A DNA stretch of 64,000 bases, taken from Bacteroides sp. (GTDB taxonomy: Bacteria; Bacteroidota; Bacteroidia; Bacteroidales; Muribaculaceae). A model generated the notes under the pieces. It was given only the letters and a program-made list of their open reading frames with translations, was not told the DNA's origin and made no database searches. The DNA is taken from the NCBI GenBank assembly GCA_014801865.1, contig JAAVDH010000044.1, positions 1-64,000 of the forward strand. Direction: 5' to 3'. Positions within the stretch are counted from its first letter, which is position 1, and each line of letters opens with the position of its first letter. Shown here in pieces: positions 1 through 10,249 of this stretch. The position numbers and the translations under genes were made by a program.

Positions 1-2
1 AT

Positions 3-239
3 GAGGAATTCATGAAGAAATATATCGATGCGAGCGGTGCATATCTTCAGCTTTACGATGGAGAGTACAAGAAATCACTCTCTTTCTCCTCGGAATACCA
101 GTACCCCGACGGATATGTATGGAATAAGTACATAGTCTATGTATTCGGCTACGACGGCGGAGTGAACACACCTCTGTACGCATACCTCGTCGACACCGGT
201 ACCGGAGAAGTGACCCCCTACCGCGTCCCCGAAAAATAA
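3..239 (+). CDS. C-terminal fragment of an unidentified protein, truncated by the window start
   Basis: Frame is open from base 3 with no stop before the taa at 237-239; followed by a terminator hairpin. Confidence 0.55.
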   Translation, partial: EEFMKKYIDASGAYLQLYDGEYKKSLSFSSEYQYPDGYVWNKYIVYVFGYDGGVNTPLYAYLVDTGTGEVTPYRVPEK

Positions 240-261
240 CCTCCCTATATCGAATCTATCG

Positions 262-300
262 TGAGGCTGTGTCAGTTCATTCCGACACAGCCTCATCTTT
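262..300 (+). terminator. Rho-independent-like terminator
   Basis: Perfect 12-bp stem tgaggctgtgtc (262-273) / gacacagcctca (284-295) followed by tcttt. Confidence 0.7.
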
Positions 301-329
301 ACCAGAGAGATACGCACTCTTCGCTGTCT

Positions 330-360
330 TTGCAAATTTGGCATGTAATTGGTAACTTTG
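330..360 (+). promoter_or_regulatory. Bacteroidetes-type promoter for the 447-4886 gene
   Basis: ttg (330-332), N20, taactttg (353-360), upstream of the ORF at 447. Confidence 0.6.
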
Positions 361-446
361 CATGCACTTACGTCTCTCTTTTTCACGTAGTAAACAGGAT
401 TCTATAAGTACACATATTAAGGATTCAACCAATTGTAATTATACTT

Positions 447-3400
447 ATGAAAAAATCATTGTCACAAGCGCTCATTATGCCGCTTGTTCTGGCCGGATGT
501 TTCACCGGGATATCAGCCCGGGCTGATGGAGACCTATCGCTGAAACGCGACAAGAGTCTCGGACGTCCGATTACGTCAACCCTCCTGCAACGGGCACCCC
601 AAAGGACTGCGGCTCCTGCCATAGCCACAAAAGCAAACGGCGCACGTCTGCGCGCTTCAGTGCTGTACACTGACTCATGGGAGAGCACCGGCTCCTACAA
701 ATTCGGCATCTACGAATTCCCGACCGAGGGCTCTTATTCATCCACACCCGTATATCTCAACGACGCCTTCGACCCTACCGGCGGAGCGGCGCTCATAGGC
801 GGCGACCGTTACCTCATGACCCACTCGGAGAGTGCCTACGGCTACACCTTTGTTAACCACCTCGTAACCTCCACCTCTGACTGGGGTTCATTCAAGACAT
901 ACGACGGCAACAATACGTCGATATCCCGCGACATGGCCTGGGACCACGTCAGCGGCAAACTCTACGGATGTTTCCGCACGGAAGACGGCAAGGGATGGGT
1001 GTTCGGCACACTTGACCCCGACAATCTCGATAAGGAGAGAACGAAAATATCGGAACTCACCGAACGCTGGGATGCCATGTCATTTGACCGCATAGGTCGC
1101 CTGTATGTAATCACCCAGTCGGGCAAACTGTGTAGAGTAGACAAAAGCAATGGCGCCATGACCCTCATAGGCGAGACCGGCTTGACCACTTCCTATAACA
1201 CTACCGGCGCTATAGACCCCGAAAGCGGTAAGTTCTACTTCCTCCCGGTACTCGACCAACCCACATACCTCTACGCCATCGACCTCGAAACGGCTCAGGC
1301 CACACCCGTCTACCGCATGAACGACGGCGAACAGCTTGCCGGCATGTACTTCGCAAAAGAGGCCGTAAACGCCTCGGCTCCCGCCGTAGCCACCAACCTG
1401 AGCGCAACCTTTGACCACAAGACATTCAAGGGCAGTGTGAGCTTCCGGATGCCCGCCACCACCGCAGGAGGCACCACCGCAAGCGGCACACTGACCTACA
1501 AAGTGTATGCCAATGGTGAGATCGCAGCTCAGGGCACCGGAACATACGGACAAAACATCACCGCCAACCTCACTCTCAAGGAGGGTGGCGAATACGCCTT
1601 CGAGATTGTGACCTCCAACGCCTCAGGCTCATCGGAGGGCGCGTGGACATCTGCCTTCGTAGGCCCCGATGCCCCCTCTGCTGTAGAATCCGTAGAGATG
1701 ATCAATGTCGGCGACCGTATCATACTGCAATGGAAGGCCGTAACCACGGCGGCCCACGGCGGCCTGATAGAGCCCGACGAAGTGACCTATACCGTGACCC
1801 GCTATCCCGAGGGTAAGGTAGTCGAGCAATCTACCAAGGCCACCGCCTTCACCGAAGTGCTTCCCGAGGGCGAACCGATGATGCTTTACTACACCGTGAC
1901 TCCCGAATATGGCTCACATAAGGGTGCGGAGACCAAGACCACAGAGATACTTTACGGAGCATTCAACACCCCCTACTTCGCAGACTTCACCAACAGCGAC
2001 GACCTGAAATACCTCACCATAGCCGATGCCAACGGTGACGGCCGCAGATTCAATCAGGGCCTCGACGACGACAACAACGCCTGTCTGTATCTTCCCGCAG
2101 CATCCATCACGTATGCCGACGACTATATCTTCTCAGCTCCGCTCAACCTTAAGAAGGGATTGCTCTACCGCCTGTCAGCCATCGTGTCGCCCCGCTACGC
2201 CAAGTATGGATGTAAGGAAAACATTGACCTCGTGCTCGCCTCGGCAGCCGACCCGTCGGCCGTAACCACCGAACTGCTCAAAAACGAACAGATCACCGAA
2301 TACAAGCAGGAGGCCAAGGCTATGTTTAAGGTGGATAATGACGGCGTATACTACGTAGCCATCCATGGTTGCGGCTCACCCGACGCTTTCGGACTCTACG
2401 CCTACAGCATGGAAGTAAGCTCCGACGCTCCCGTGACAGCCCCCGCCGCCCCTGCCCTCACGGCTGTGCGCAACGGCAAGAGCGTGAAAGTCACCGCCAC
2501 CGTACCCACCCGCCTCATCAACGGTGAGGAAGCCGGCGAAATCACCTCAATAGAGATATACCGCAACGACACTCCGATCGTAACCCGTCAGGCTCCCGCC
2601 AAGGGCTCCGAAATAGTATTTGACGACAACAATCTCGCCGACGGACTGTACGTATACTCTGCCGTAGCCTCCAACGCCAACGGCAACGGCGAAAGAGCCG
2701 AGGCACGCGCATATATCGGCGTGAACATACCCGGCGCACCCACCGATGCCGTAGCCAAGGAACACGACGACTGCCGCACCGTGACCGTGACATGGAAAGC
2801 CCCCGAATTTGACCGCGACGGATGCCCCATCGATGCTTCAGACATCACATACACCCTGGCCTCATACAACGAAAGCACCTTGAAGTGGATTCCAGCAGTG
2901 ACCAACATCAAGGGCACTTCCGTGACCTACAAGGCTCTTAACGACGGTAATCAGATATTGGTCAAGTACGGCGTGTTTGCCGAGACCTCAAAAGGTAAGA
3001 ACGAATACGACATGGCCGTGGCTCCGACAATAGCACTCGGTGACCCCTACCACATGCCCTACATCGAGACTTTCGGCGGCACATCGCTCACCGGAGTACT
3101 CGGCGAGGAGAATGAGAACGAGAGCGCAATGTGGCAGATAATGTACAACTACGACCAGGACGGCTCAGGCGGTTCACTCTTCTATACCGGCGCCAAGGAG
3201 AAGAAAGGCTCGGCATTTACAGGCAAGATACTTATAGAAGGTGAGAATCCCACATTCAGCTTCTGGTTCTGGAGTATACCGACTTCACCCGAGGGTGAAG
3301 GACTCACCGTATCGGTCAACGACGGCACTGGCTACCGCGAGATAGGCCACACTGAGATGAATCAGGGAGGCGACGACCAGCACTGGGAAAGATACTCAGT

Positions 3401-4886
3401 GGATGTCAGCGAATTTGTAGGCAAAACCGTTCAGTTTAAAATCACCTACCTCCTCAAGAAGTATGTGCTCTACATCGACAACATACGCCTCACGGAGACA
3501 TACTACAACAACCTGACCGTAAACTCCCTCGTAGGCTTCTCACACGTAAGCCCGGGCTATACCTACACCTACGTGGCCGAGATTGAAAACACCAGTGAGA
3601 GACAGACCCCCGAATACTCCGTGAGCATCGTAGGCAACGACGGCGTAACTTACGGCTCGGCTACAGTGCCCACACTCGAACCCGGCGAACGTTCATATCC
3701 CGAACTCAAGGTTTCGATTTCGCCCATGACACCCGCCGACCTGACGCTTACGGCAGTAATTGACGATGAAGACGAAAATCCCGATGACAATGCCAGCGCT
3801 CCCATGGCCGTCACGGTGGTACACGCCGACGTGCCCGTAGTTACCGACCTCAGCGCCACACGCAACAGTATCAACGCCGACCTCACCTGGAGCGAACCCG
3901 TGGCCGCCAATGAGTTTGAAAAAGTAACCGAAGGCGCCGACCGCCTCATAGCCTTCTCTACCGGATCATCAACCTCTAAGGTGCTCAACGACAATATCGG
4001 CGACTGGACAATGATCAATGCCGACGGTGCAGGCTCGGCCGGACTTGTAGGATTTGAACACCCCAATATCTTCAAGGAGTCCGACATGGCATTCATCGTA
4101 TGGAATCCCTCGCTCTTAGGCATAGTTGTGAAAGACTGGCAGCCCCGCTCGGGTCTGCAATCGTTTGTATGCCTGTTGGCCCCCGAAAAGGCCAACGACG
4201 ACTGGATGGTGTCACCTCTCCTCTCAGGCAAGCAGCAGACCGTGACCTTCTGGGCCAAGGCCGTCAACGACACCTATACCGAGACATTTGAATTCGGCTA
4301 CTCGACCTCTGGCACCGCCACCGCCGACTTCACCATGACCGAAAAGGTGAGCAAGGTGCCCGGCACATGGACACGCTACAGCTACACCATTCCCGCAGGT
4401 AGCACCCACTTCGCCATACGCTGCACATCCAACCGCCAGTTCGCACTCTTCATCGACGATATAGAATTTGAGCGAGCCAACCCCTCCTACGGAGTATCGC
4501 CCGACCACTACATCGTATATCGCGACGGTAAAGCTATCATACAGACTCCCCTCACCTCCTACTCCGACAAGACCCCCGACTCACACACCTATCGTGTGAC
4601 AGCCGTATATGACCAGCGCGGCGAATCGCAGGGCTCCAACGAAGTAACCGTAGGCTCCAACGCCGCCATCGGTGAGGTGTCAGTCACTCCCGCTCCCACA
4701 GCCATAGGCGGCCAAGGCTACATCGACATCTTCAATGCCGAGAGCCTCAACGTAACCGTGACAACCACCGACGGACGAATAGTAACCTGCTTCACCGCTC
4801 ACTCACCCGAAGTGCGCGTAGCTCTCCACCGCGGCATCTACCTCGTCTCTACAGGCAACGCTACCGCCAAAGTAATCGTTGACTAA
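447..4886 (+). CDS. Large secreted protein with fibronectin type III-like and choice-of-anchor J-like domains and a T9SS-like C-terminus
   Basis: 1479 aa ORF; signal peptide MKKSLSQALIMPLVLAGCFTGISARA; repeated P-PAVTNLSAT / VTWKAP segments; WSFW/DDIEF jelly-roll-like motifs; C-terminal TTDGRIV...LHRGIYLVSTGNATAKVIVD. Confidence 0.8.
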   Translation: MKKSLSQALIMPLVLAGCFTGISARADGDLSLKRDKSLGRPITSTLLQRAPQRTAAPAIATKANGARLRASVLYTDSWESTGSYKFGIYEFPTEGSYSSTPVYLNDAFDPTGGAALIGGDRYLMTHSESAYGYTFVNHLVTSTSDWGSFKTYDGNNTSISRDMAWDHVSGKLYGCFRTEDGKGWVFGTLDPDNLDKERTKISELTERWDAMSFDRIGRLYVITQSGKLCRVDKSNGAMTLIGETGLTTSYNTTGAIDPESGKFYFLPVLDQPTYLYAIDLETAQATPVYRMNDGEQLAGMYFAKEAVNASAPAVATNLSATFDHKTFKGSVSFRMPATTAGGTTASGTLTYKVYANGEIAAQGTGTYGQNITANLTLKEGGEYAFEIVTSNASGSSEGAWTSAFVGPDAPSAVESVEMINVGDRIILQWKAVTTAAHGGLIEPDEVTYTVTRYPEGKVVEQSTKATAFTEVLPEGEPMMLYYTVTPEYGSHKGAETKTTEILYGAFNTPYFADFTNSDDLKYLTIADANGDGRRFNQGLDDDNNACLYLPAASITYADDYIFSAPLNLKKGLLYRLSAIVSPRYAKYGCKENIDLVLASAADPSAVTTELLKNEQITEYKQEAKAMFKVDNDGVYYVAIHGCGSPDAFGLYAYSMEVSSDAPVTAPAAPALTAVRNGKSVKVTATVPTRLINGEEAGEITSIEIYRNDTPIVTRQAPAKGSEIVFDDNNLADGLYVYSAVASNANGNGERAEARAYIGVNIPGAPTDAVAKEHDDCRTVTVTWKAPEFDRDGCPIDASDITYTLASYNESTLKWIPAVTNIKGTSVTYKALNDGNQILVKYGVFAETSKGKNEYDMAVAPTIALGDPYHMPYIETFGGTSLTGVLGEENENESAMWQIMYNYDQDGSGGSLFYTGAKEKKGSAFTGKILIEGENPTFSFWFWSIPTSPEGEGLTVSVNDGTGYREIGHTEMNQGGDDQHWERYSVDVSEFVGKTVQFKITYLLKKYVLYIDNIRLTETYYNNLTVNSLVGFSHVSPGYTYTYVAEIENTSERQTPEYSVSIVGNDGVTYGSATVPTLEPGERSYPELKVSISPMTPADLTLTAVIDDEDENPDDNASAPMAVTVVHADVPVVTDLSATRNSINADLTWSEPVAANEFEKVTEGADRLIAFSTGSSTSKVLNDNIGDWTMINADGAGSAGLVGFEHPNIFKESDMAFIVWNPSLLGIVVKDWQPRSGLQSFVCLLAPEKANDDWMVSPLLSGKQQTVTFWAKAVNDTYTETFEFGYSTSGTATADFTMTEKVSKVPGTWTRYSYTIPAGSTHFAIRCTSNRQFALFIDDIEFERANPSYGVSPDHYIVYRDGKAIIQTPLTSYSDKTPDSHTYRVTAVYDQRGESQGSNEVTVGSNAAIGEVSVTPAPTAIGGQGYIDIFNAESLNVTVTTTDGRIVTCFTAHSPEVRVALHRGIYLVSTGNATAKVIVD

Positions 4887-4906
4887 TCTCCCGTCCCCCA
4901 ACAATA

Positions 4907-4946
4907 AAGGCCGTGCGTCGGAGCGACGCACGGCCTTATTTTTTTC
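4907..4946 (+). terminator. Rho-independent terminator
   Basis: 14-bp perfect stem aaggccgtgcgtcg / cgacgcacggcctt followed by attttttt. Confidence 0.9.
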
Positions 4947-4994
4947 CCCTCCCCCCCTCACTCCGAGAGGGTAAGTCGGGGGAGGGAGTTTAGG

Positions 4995-7055
4995 TTAATA
5001 CACCTCTTTGGCAACCTTTGTTTCGCCGGTTGACATCAGGCGCTTCACTACATACACCTCACCTTTGACGGGAGAAGCTATCTCTACGCCCTGGAGATTA
5101 TAGTAATATGTGCCTACAACTTCGCCGGCATCAGCACCGACATTGTCTACAGCCGCATCAAACATAACCTTACCGAACTTGCTCCATACAGCGTCAGATG
5201 CATAGGGCGAAGTAGAGAAATCGGCGTAAGGAATCCAGAGTGTAGCATTGGCATACTGCTTGTCACTGAATCCATTTTTAACTACCGGAGGTGTCAGAGG
5301 CTGTGACTTGATGGTCTGTAAGTCATTGTTGGCAGCACAGTCAAGCGACACAAGTTTCTTTACCGAGGGGCCGAGTACTATGGTCTTAAGAGTGGTGAGT
5401 CCGGCAAAAGGTTCTACTTCATAATGTATATTTGTAGCCATCTCAGTGTAGGTACCTTCCTGCAATTGACGTCCGATATGAAGATACTCTACAGGGGCAT
5501 CCTCAAACATTCTGCCCGGCCTTTTTATAACAGCGACTCCGGTCAGTCCTTCGTTGTATCCTACATGTAGATTCAAGGTATTCTCACTATCCTCAATCGT
5601 TACAGAGCGTAGAGATGTACAGCCCTTGAAGGTATCAGCTCCCACGCCCCATACATTTTTAGGTATGGTTATCTCTGTCAGGCTGGTACAATCCTTAAAC
5701 GTATCAAACTGTATACACATTGACTCTTTGGTAGGAATCGCAATCTCCGTCAGTCCCGTACATCCTTCGAAGCCGCCTATCATCACAAGTCCTTCCGGGA
5801 GCTTCACATTTTTTACCTGAGGTAGATTTGCAAGACATCCGGGAAACATATTTGTTATACCATCAGGTAGCTCTATGGTTTCTCCGAACAGACTGACACA
5901 ACCGTCAAATGCATTAGGATACAGCACACTGACATTTTCCCAATTGATAGACCGTAGATTGACGCAGTCTTTGAATCCCGAAAGACAAAACACCGTTTCG
6001 GGCAGAACCACCTCAGTCAGTTTGGTCCATCCGGCGAAAGCATCAGGGTATATCACACATACTCCATCCGGCAGTTCCAGACGCTCGCATTCAAGAAGCG
6101 GGCAGTTGGTAAACGCTGCCTCACCGATAACACTTAATGCTTTAGGTGTATTTATCTTATTGAGATTGGTACAGTTATCAAAGCCGCTGACAAAATATAC
6201 CGAATCCGGCAAAGTAATTTCTGTAAGTCCCTTACAGCCACTGAATGCATGGGGGAATATACACCTTAGGCTCTCAGGCAAAGAGATGGATGTAATAGGA
6301 GTTTCAGCAAAAGCCCATGGGCCTAATCGACCGAGATTGCGGGGGAGTTTCACAGAAGTAAGTGACGAGCATGCATAAAATCCCGACAGATATTCTATAC
6401 TGTCAGGCAACTCCAGAGTCTTAAGAACGTGATTTCCGGCAAATGCTGCGTTATTAATGATTTTCAGACTTGAAGGAAAGTGCAATTCTTTCAAAGGCAC
6501 ATTGGCAAACGCCATGTAATTTATAGAATCAAGACTTTCAGGAAATTTTATGCTCGTCAACGAATAACATCGGTTAAATGATTTTTGCCCTATGAACTTC
6601 ACTCCGTCGGGAAGATCTATATCCGACAGCGATGTGCAACCCTCAAAGCAACTCGCAGGCACTGAGCCGCTCATGCCGGGCACCTTCACCGAGGCCAATG
6701 ACTTACAATCCTTAAAAGCACTGTCGGGAAACTCCTTCAGACTCGCGGGAAGGGTCAGGGATTGAATACCGCTGTTGCCCTGTAAAACGCCATTCTTAAT
6801 ACCCATGACCAAAGGATGAACCTCTCCTCCGGAGAACTTCATGAGCGTGTCAAGTCTCTCAGGTATAATCACACTGCCCTTCACATCACCTGACACTGAA
6901 TGGATTCGGGCCGCCAGCTCATTGTCTGCAACACCGATACGCGACACTTCATAAGTAACTCCGTCCTGCGTTACCCTAATCTGGCCATTGGCCGATATGG
7001 CCATCGCTGACATACAACTGGCCACCACAAACGTCTTAAGTAGAGATTTTCGCAT
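4995..7055 (-). CDS. BspA-like leucine-rich repeat surface protein (LRR_5 type)
   Basis: 686 aa; signal peptide; repeated pattern 'F.GC..L..I.LP..v..I...AF..C..L'. Confidence 0.9.
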   Translation of the reverse strand: MRKSLLKTFVVASCMSAMAISANGQIRVTQDGVTYEVSRIGVADNELAARIHSVSGDVKGSVIIPERLDTLMKFSGGEVHPLVMGIKNGVLQGNSGIQSLTLPASLKEFPDSAFKDCKSLASVKVPGMSGSVPASCFEGCTSLSDIDLPDGVKFIGQKSFNRCYSLTSIKFPESLDSINYMAFANVPLKELHFPSSLKIINNAAFAGNHVLKTLELPDSIEYLSGFYACSSLTSVKLPRNLGRLGPWAFAETPITSISLPESLRCIFPHAFSGCKGLTEITLPDSVYFVSGFDNCTNLNKINTPKALSVIGEAAFTNCPLLECERLELPDGVCVIYPDAFAGWTKLTEVVLPETVFCLSGFKDCVNLRSINWENVSVLYPNAFDGCVSLFGETIELPDGITNMFPGCLANLPQVKNVKLPEGLVMIGGFEGCTGLTEIAIPTKESMCIQFDTFKDCTSLTEITIPKNVWGVGADTFKGCTSLRSVTIEDSENTLNLHVGYNEGLTGVAVIKRPGRMFEDAPVEYLHIGRQLQEGTYTEMATNIHYEVEPFAGLTTLKTIVLGPSVKKLVSLDCAANNDLQTIKSQPLTPPVVKNGFSDKQYANATLWIPYADFSTSPYASDAVWSKFGKVMFDAAVDNVGADAGEVVGTYYYNLQGVEIASPVKGEVYVVKRLMSTGETKVAKEVY

Positions 7056-7114
7056 AGCTAAATACTTAATTCATTAAAACTATAATAGCTTGAAACAAAA
7101 ATGATATTTCGCCC

Positions 7115-7122
7115 CAAATTTA
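7115..7122 (-). promoter_or_regulatory. Candidate -7 element (TAAATTTG) for the LRR gene
   Basis: Minus-strand taaatttg about 60 bp upstream of the start; no clear -33 TTG. Confidence 0.35.
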
Positions 7123-7426
7123 CTAATTAAAATTACCCCCCCCATTTTAAATTTATATTTAATATAATTTAACTTATTGATTATCTATATTAAAGCACTG
7201 ACAATTATTAACAATAATTAATGCTTACCATCCAAGGCAATAGGTGTTCAATAATTATTGCAGGCTTATTTTTACCATTATAAATTTTCTTTAGTGGCGA
7301 TACAATATGTATAATTCTATGCAATATAACAAATTTTGTCTAAATTGCAGCACCTTTCATACTGAAAAGGTGTGTTAGTAAGCGAGAACAATCTTTAATT
7401 ACCAAAATCATTAAAGCACTGGCGTC

Positions 7427-8878
7427 ATGAGAAATCAACTATTATTTATCCTGAGCGGATTGATGGCGACCGGCCTGACGGCTATGGGGGCGAACCGCGA
7501 GGTGACATTGCGCAGCAACGGTACGTCTGCCGACGTGGCGGTAACTGTCATTGACAATAAGCTTGCCACGGCTGATGAGGAGAATACGATACAAACCTCA
7601 TTGCTGCTCAACAGCGAACTGCGTGGCAGTGTGGAAGATGCAGGATGGTATTTCCCCGACAGTCTGACCCATAAACACCGCCAGGCGATGGATGGCCTCA
7701 TGCTCACCCAGGGGTGGAGCCGATATGACATTCCCGCAGCTATTGACGGCAGATATACTGAGGTTGAGTCAGAACTTGAAATAGGCCCCTCGATAGGTGG
7801 CATAGTTAAGTCACGCTGGAAAGGTAAGCCTATGAAGGATGTGGCCGTATTGACCTTGGCTCCATCAATGGGATACGTCGGTGAAGCAATTACCGATGAA
7901 AAAGGAGAATTCGTATTTACCGATAAGGATTTCCCTGACGGTACAAGATTTATATTTCAGGCACTGAATGAGAAAGGTGGTAACGAGGGCAATTTCGATA
8001 TTATTCCCGCAAAGTATCCCTCAGTAGCACCTATTAAATCCATTTACTCGTCTAAGGATAAAAGCCAAATTGAGGAAATGGCTGACTACGACTGGCGCAT
8101 AACCCACTCTGACGCTATTATGCTTGGCGAGGTATTAGTTGTGCAGAAAAAGCAGAGTGACTATGAGAACCCGATTGAGCTTATGGCGCGCGGTGAAGTT
8201 AGCTATAAGGATATAGAAGATAAGAACTTGAGAACTGTAGAGGATGTATTACGTACGATACCCGGTATTGTGGTTTATGAGCGTAAAGCATTTTATCAGG
8301 GAAGACCGGTTTCTTTCTGGGTTGATAATCTACCTTGGGAACCCATATCCGGGCTACCACAATCATCAGATTATGTAGCATCTCCAGGGAAGCTACTTAA
8401 TGCATCAAGACTGTTTCGTGGATACCATAGCACTTCGATTAGACTCCCACATACGTCGAAAGGTATAATTGAAACTCCTTTGGGAGAAATTGATCAGGTA
8501 TTGCCGGTTGATTTCATCAAAAAAATACAGTACTTTCCACCAACAGCCTCAAAGCTACTGAGTCCATGGACGGAAGGTGGTATTATTATGATTACGACAA
8601 AGGATGGTACAGAAAAGGTGTCGCGTCCTGACTGGAGGATGCGCTACGCTACCCCCTTGGGGTATCAGCGGAGCAAAACCTTCTACACCCCCAAGTACGA
8701 GCTGATGGCCGACTATGAACTCAACAATCGTCCGACACTATACTGGATTCCCAGTGCGACGGTTGACCGTTTCGGCAATCTGTCAATGCCCATTCCTGCC
8801 TCCGTTGAGAGCTGTACGCTGATAGCAGAAGGTATTGACACCGACGGACATCCCGTGAGAATCACCAAAACCATGTAA
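7427..8878 (+). CDS. Secreted protein resembling the C-terminal half (TonB plug-like region) of Bacteroidetes MG2/carboxypeptidase-regulatory proteins
   Basis: 483 aa; signal peptide; VAVTVIDNK...LLLNSELRGSVEDAGWYF...LMLTQGWSRYD motif series; then IGGIVKSRWKGKPMKDVAV regulatory-like domain; plug-like LRTVEDVLRTIPGIVV; GGIIMITTKDG. Confidence 0.65.
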   Translation: MRNQLLFILSGLMATGLTAMGANREVTLRSNGTSADVAVTVIDNKLATADEENTIQTSLLLNSELRGSVEDAGWYFPDSLTHKHRQAMDGLMLTQGWSRYDIPAAIDGRYTEVESELEIGPSIGGIVKSRWKGKPMKDVAVLTLAPSMGYVGEAITDEKGEFVFTDKDFPDGTRFIFQALNEKGGNEGNFDIIPAKYPSVAPIKSIYSSKDKSQIEEMADYDWRITHSDAIMLGEVLVVQKKQSDYENPIELMARGEVSYKDIEDKNLRTVEDVLRTIPGIVVYERKAFYQGRPVSFWVDNLPWEPISGLPQSSDYVASPGKLLNASRLFRGYHSTSIRLPHTSKGIIETPLGEIDQVLPVDFIKKIQYFPPTASKLLSPWTEGGIIMITTKDGTEKVSRPDWRMRYATPLGYQRSKTFYTPKYELMADYELNNRPTLYWIPSATVDRFGNLSMPIPASVESCTLIAEGIDTDGHPVRITKTM

Positions 8879-8912
8879 TACTCCCCATAACCCATATAAA
8901 TATAAAACCATT

Positions 8913-10184
8913 ATGAATATCAAGACCATAATATACCGGCTCCTATTTGTCGCGATAGCCATAGCGGCAGCCACTCCCGCAGCCACGGGCAGCGAACCTA
9001 CCGTGCCCTTTGACACCATAAGCGCCCGACTCGACTATCAGCGCTATGTGTTCCCGCAGGAAAAGATACACGTGACCACCGATCAGGGACGTTACGTGAC
9101 AGGCGACACGATATGGCTGCGCGCATGGGTGACCGACGCGGCCTCGGGCCATCAGGTAAACGCCAGCAAGTATGTGTACGTAGAGCTGCTGTCGCCCTTC
9201 GGCAAAGTAGAGAAGCGCATCAAGATTCGCGAGGATAACGGCCTCTACTCAGGCTATCTTGACCTTGACGAGGAGCTGCCCGAAGGCAACTACACCCTGG
9301 CGGCCTATACTACCTTTATGGAGGGACTCGGCACTGACTATTTCTTCAGAAAACCGTTGGGAGTAATCTCGCCCTACTCTACCCAGGCAGAGATAGTGAC
9401 CACCTTTGAGCCTGCCGATAATGATGAGTCGTTGAAGATGAGCCTGTCGTTTCAAGACCGCGAAGGAAAGCCCCTGCACTATGAAACTATGTACGTGACC
9501 TCCTCGACAGAGAAGCAGATGGAGGGCGGACGCGGCACACGCACACGCAACTTCACGCTGAAGCGCAAGGACTTTCCCGAACGTGTGGCGCTGGTGCAGC
9601 TCGATCACTACAAGAAGTATATAGTGCTCCCCCCGAAGGAGGGACTGCTTGACGTGACATTCCACCCCGAGGGTGGCTACCTGATACCCGGTGTGCCCTG
9701 CAAGGTTGGCTTCAAGGCCATCGACGGAGCGGGCGCAGGCGTAGACGTGACCGGAGTGATAACCACTTCGCGCGGCGACACTGTGGCCAATCTGCAGACC
9801 ATTCACAAGGGTATCGGCTCGGTGATGATTCTCCCCGTGGAGGGTGAGCGCTATACGGCCCACATCAACGGACACACATTTGAACTGCCCGCGACCAATG
9901 CGGAGGCAGCCGTGATACACGCCGACAACTCCAAGGGCGACTACTTAGACATCACCCCAGTAGGAAACGTGCCTGACGGCGCCATGGTGGTGGTGCAGAG
10001 CCACGGTGTGGCGCGCTATGCCGCACCTGCCGAAAAGGGCAAGACCTATCGCGTGCCCGCCACAGAGTTAGGCGACGGCGTAGTGCAGATACTCCTCATG
10101 ACTGCCGACATGCAGCCCCTGAGCGAACGCCTGATATTCAACTACCCCGCCCACGACACCATCCTGTCAGTGACCCGCCGATAA
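8913..10184 (+). CDS. Secreted protein with macroglobulin MG2-like domain (N-terminal half of the same family)
   Basis: 423 aa; signal peptide; YVFPQEKIHVTTDQGRYVTGDTIWLRAWVTDAASGHQVNASKYVYVELLSPFGKV...GNYTLAAYTTFM; ends at PLSERLIFNYPAHDTILSVTRR. Confidence 0.7.
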   Translation: MNIKTIIYRLLFVAIAIAAATPAATGSEPTVPFDTISARLDYQRYVFPQEKIHVTTDQGRYVTGDTIWLRAWVTDAASGHQVNASKYVYVELLSPFGKVEKRIKIREDNGLYSGYLDLDEELPEGNYTLAAYTTFMEGLGTDYFFRKPLGVISPYSTQAEIVTTFEPADNDESLKMSLSFQDREGKPLHYETMYVTSSTEKQMEGGRGTRTRNFTLKRKDFPERVALVQLDHYKKYIVLPPKEGLLDVTFHPEGGYLIPGVPCKVGFKAIDGAGAGVDVTGVITTSRGDTVANLQTIHKGIGSVMILPVEGERYTAHINGHTFELPATNAEAAVIHADNSKGDYLDITPVGNVPDGAMVVVQSHGVARYAAPAEKGKTYRVPATELGDGVVQILLMTADMQPLSERLIFNYPAHDTILSVTRR

Positions 10185-10202
10185 AACCCGCATACAGAAT
10201 CC

Positions 10203-10249
10203 AATTCCGCATAGGCGGAGTGCCCCCTGCACTCCGCCTATGCGGAATT
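10203..10249 (+). terminator. Strong hairpin between the MG2 gene and ruvX, probable terminator
   Basis: Perfect 20-bp stem aattccgcataggcggagtg (10203-10222) / cactccgcctatgcggaatt (10230-10249), 7-nt loop; no long T-run. Confidence 0.6.

Noticed and set aside
3650-4273. 207-aa minus-strand ORF
   Set aside because: Antisense to the large FN3-type protein; Ser-rich composition reflects codon bias.
9249-9920. 223-aa antisense ORF opposite the MG2-like gene
   Set aside because: Shadow ORF; the plus strand has signal peptide and family motifs.
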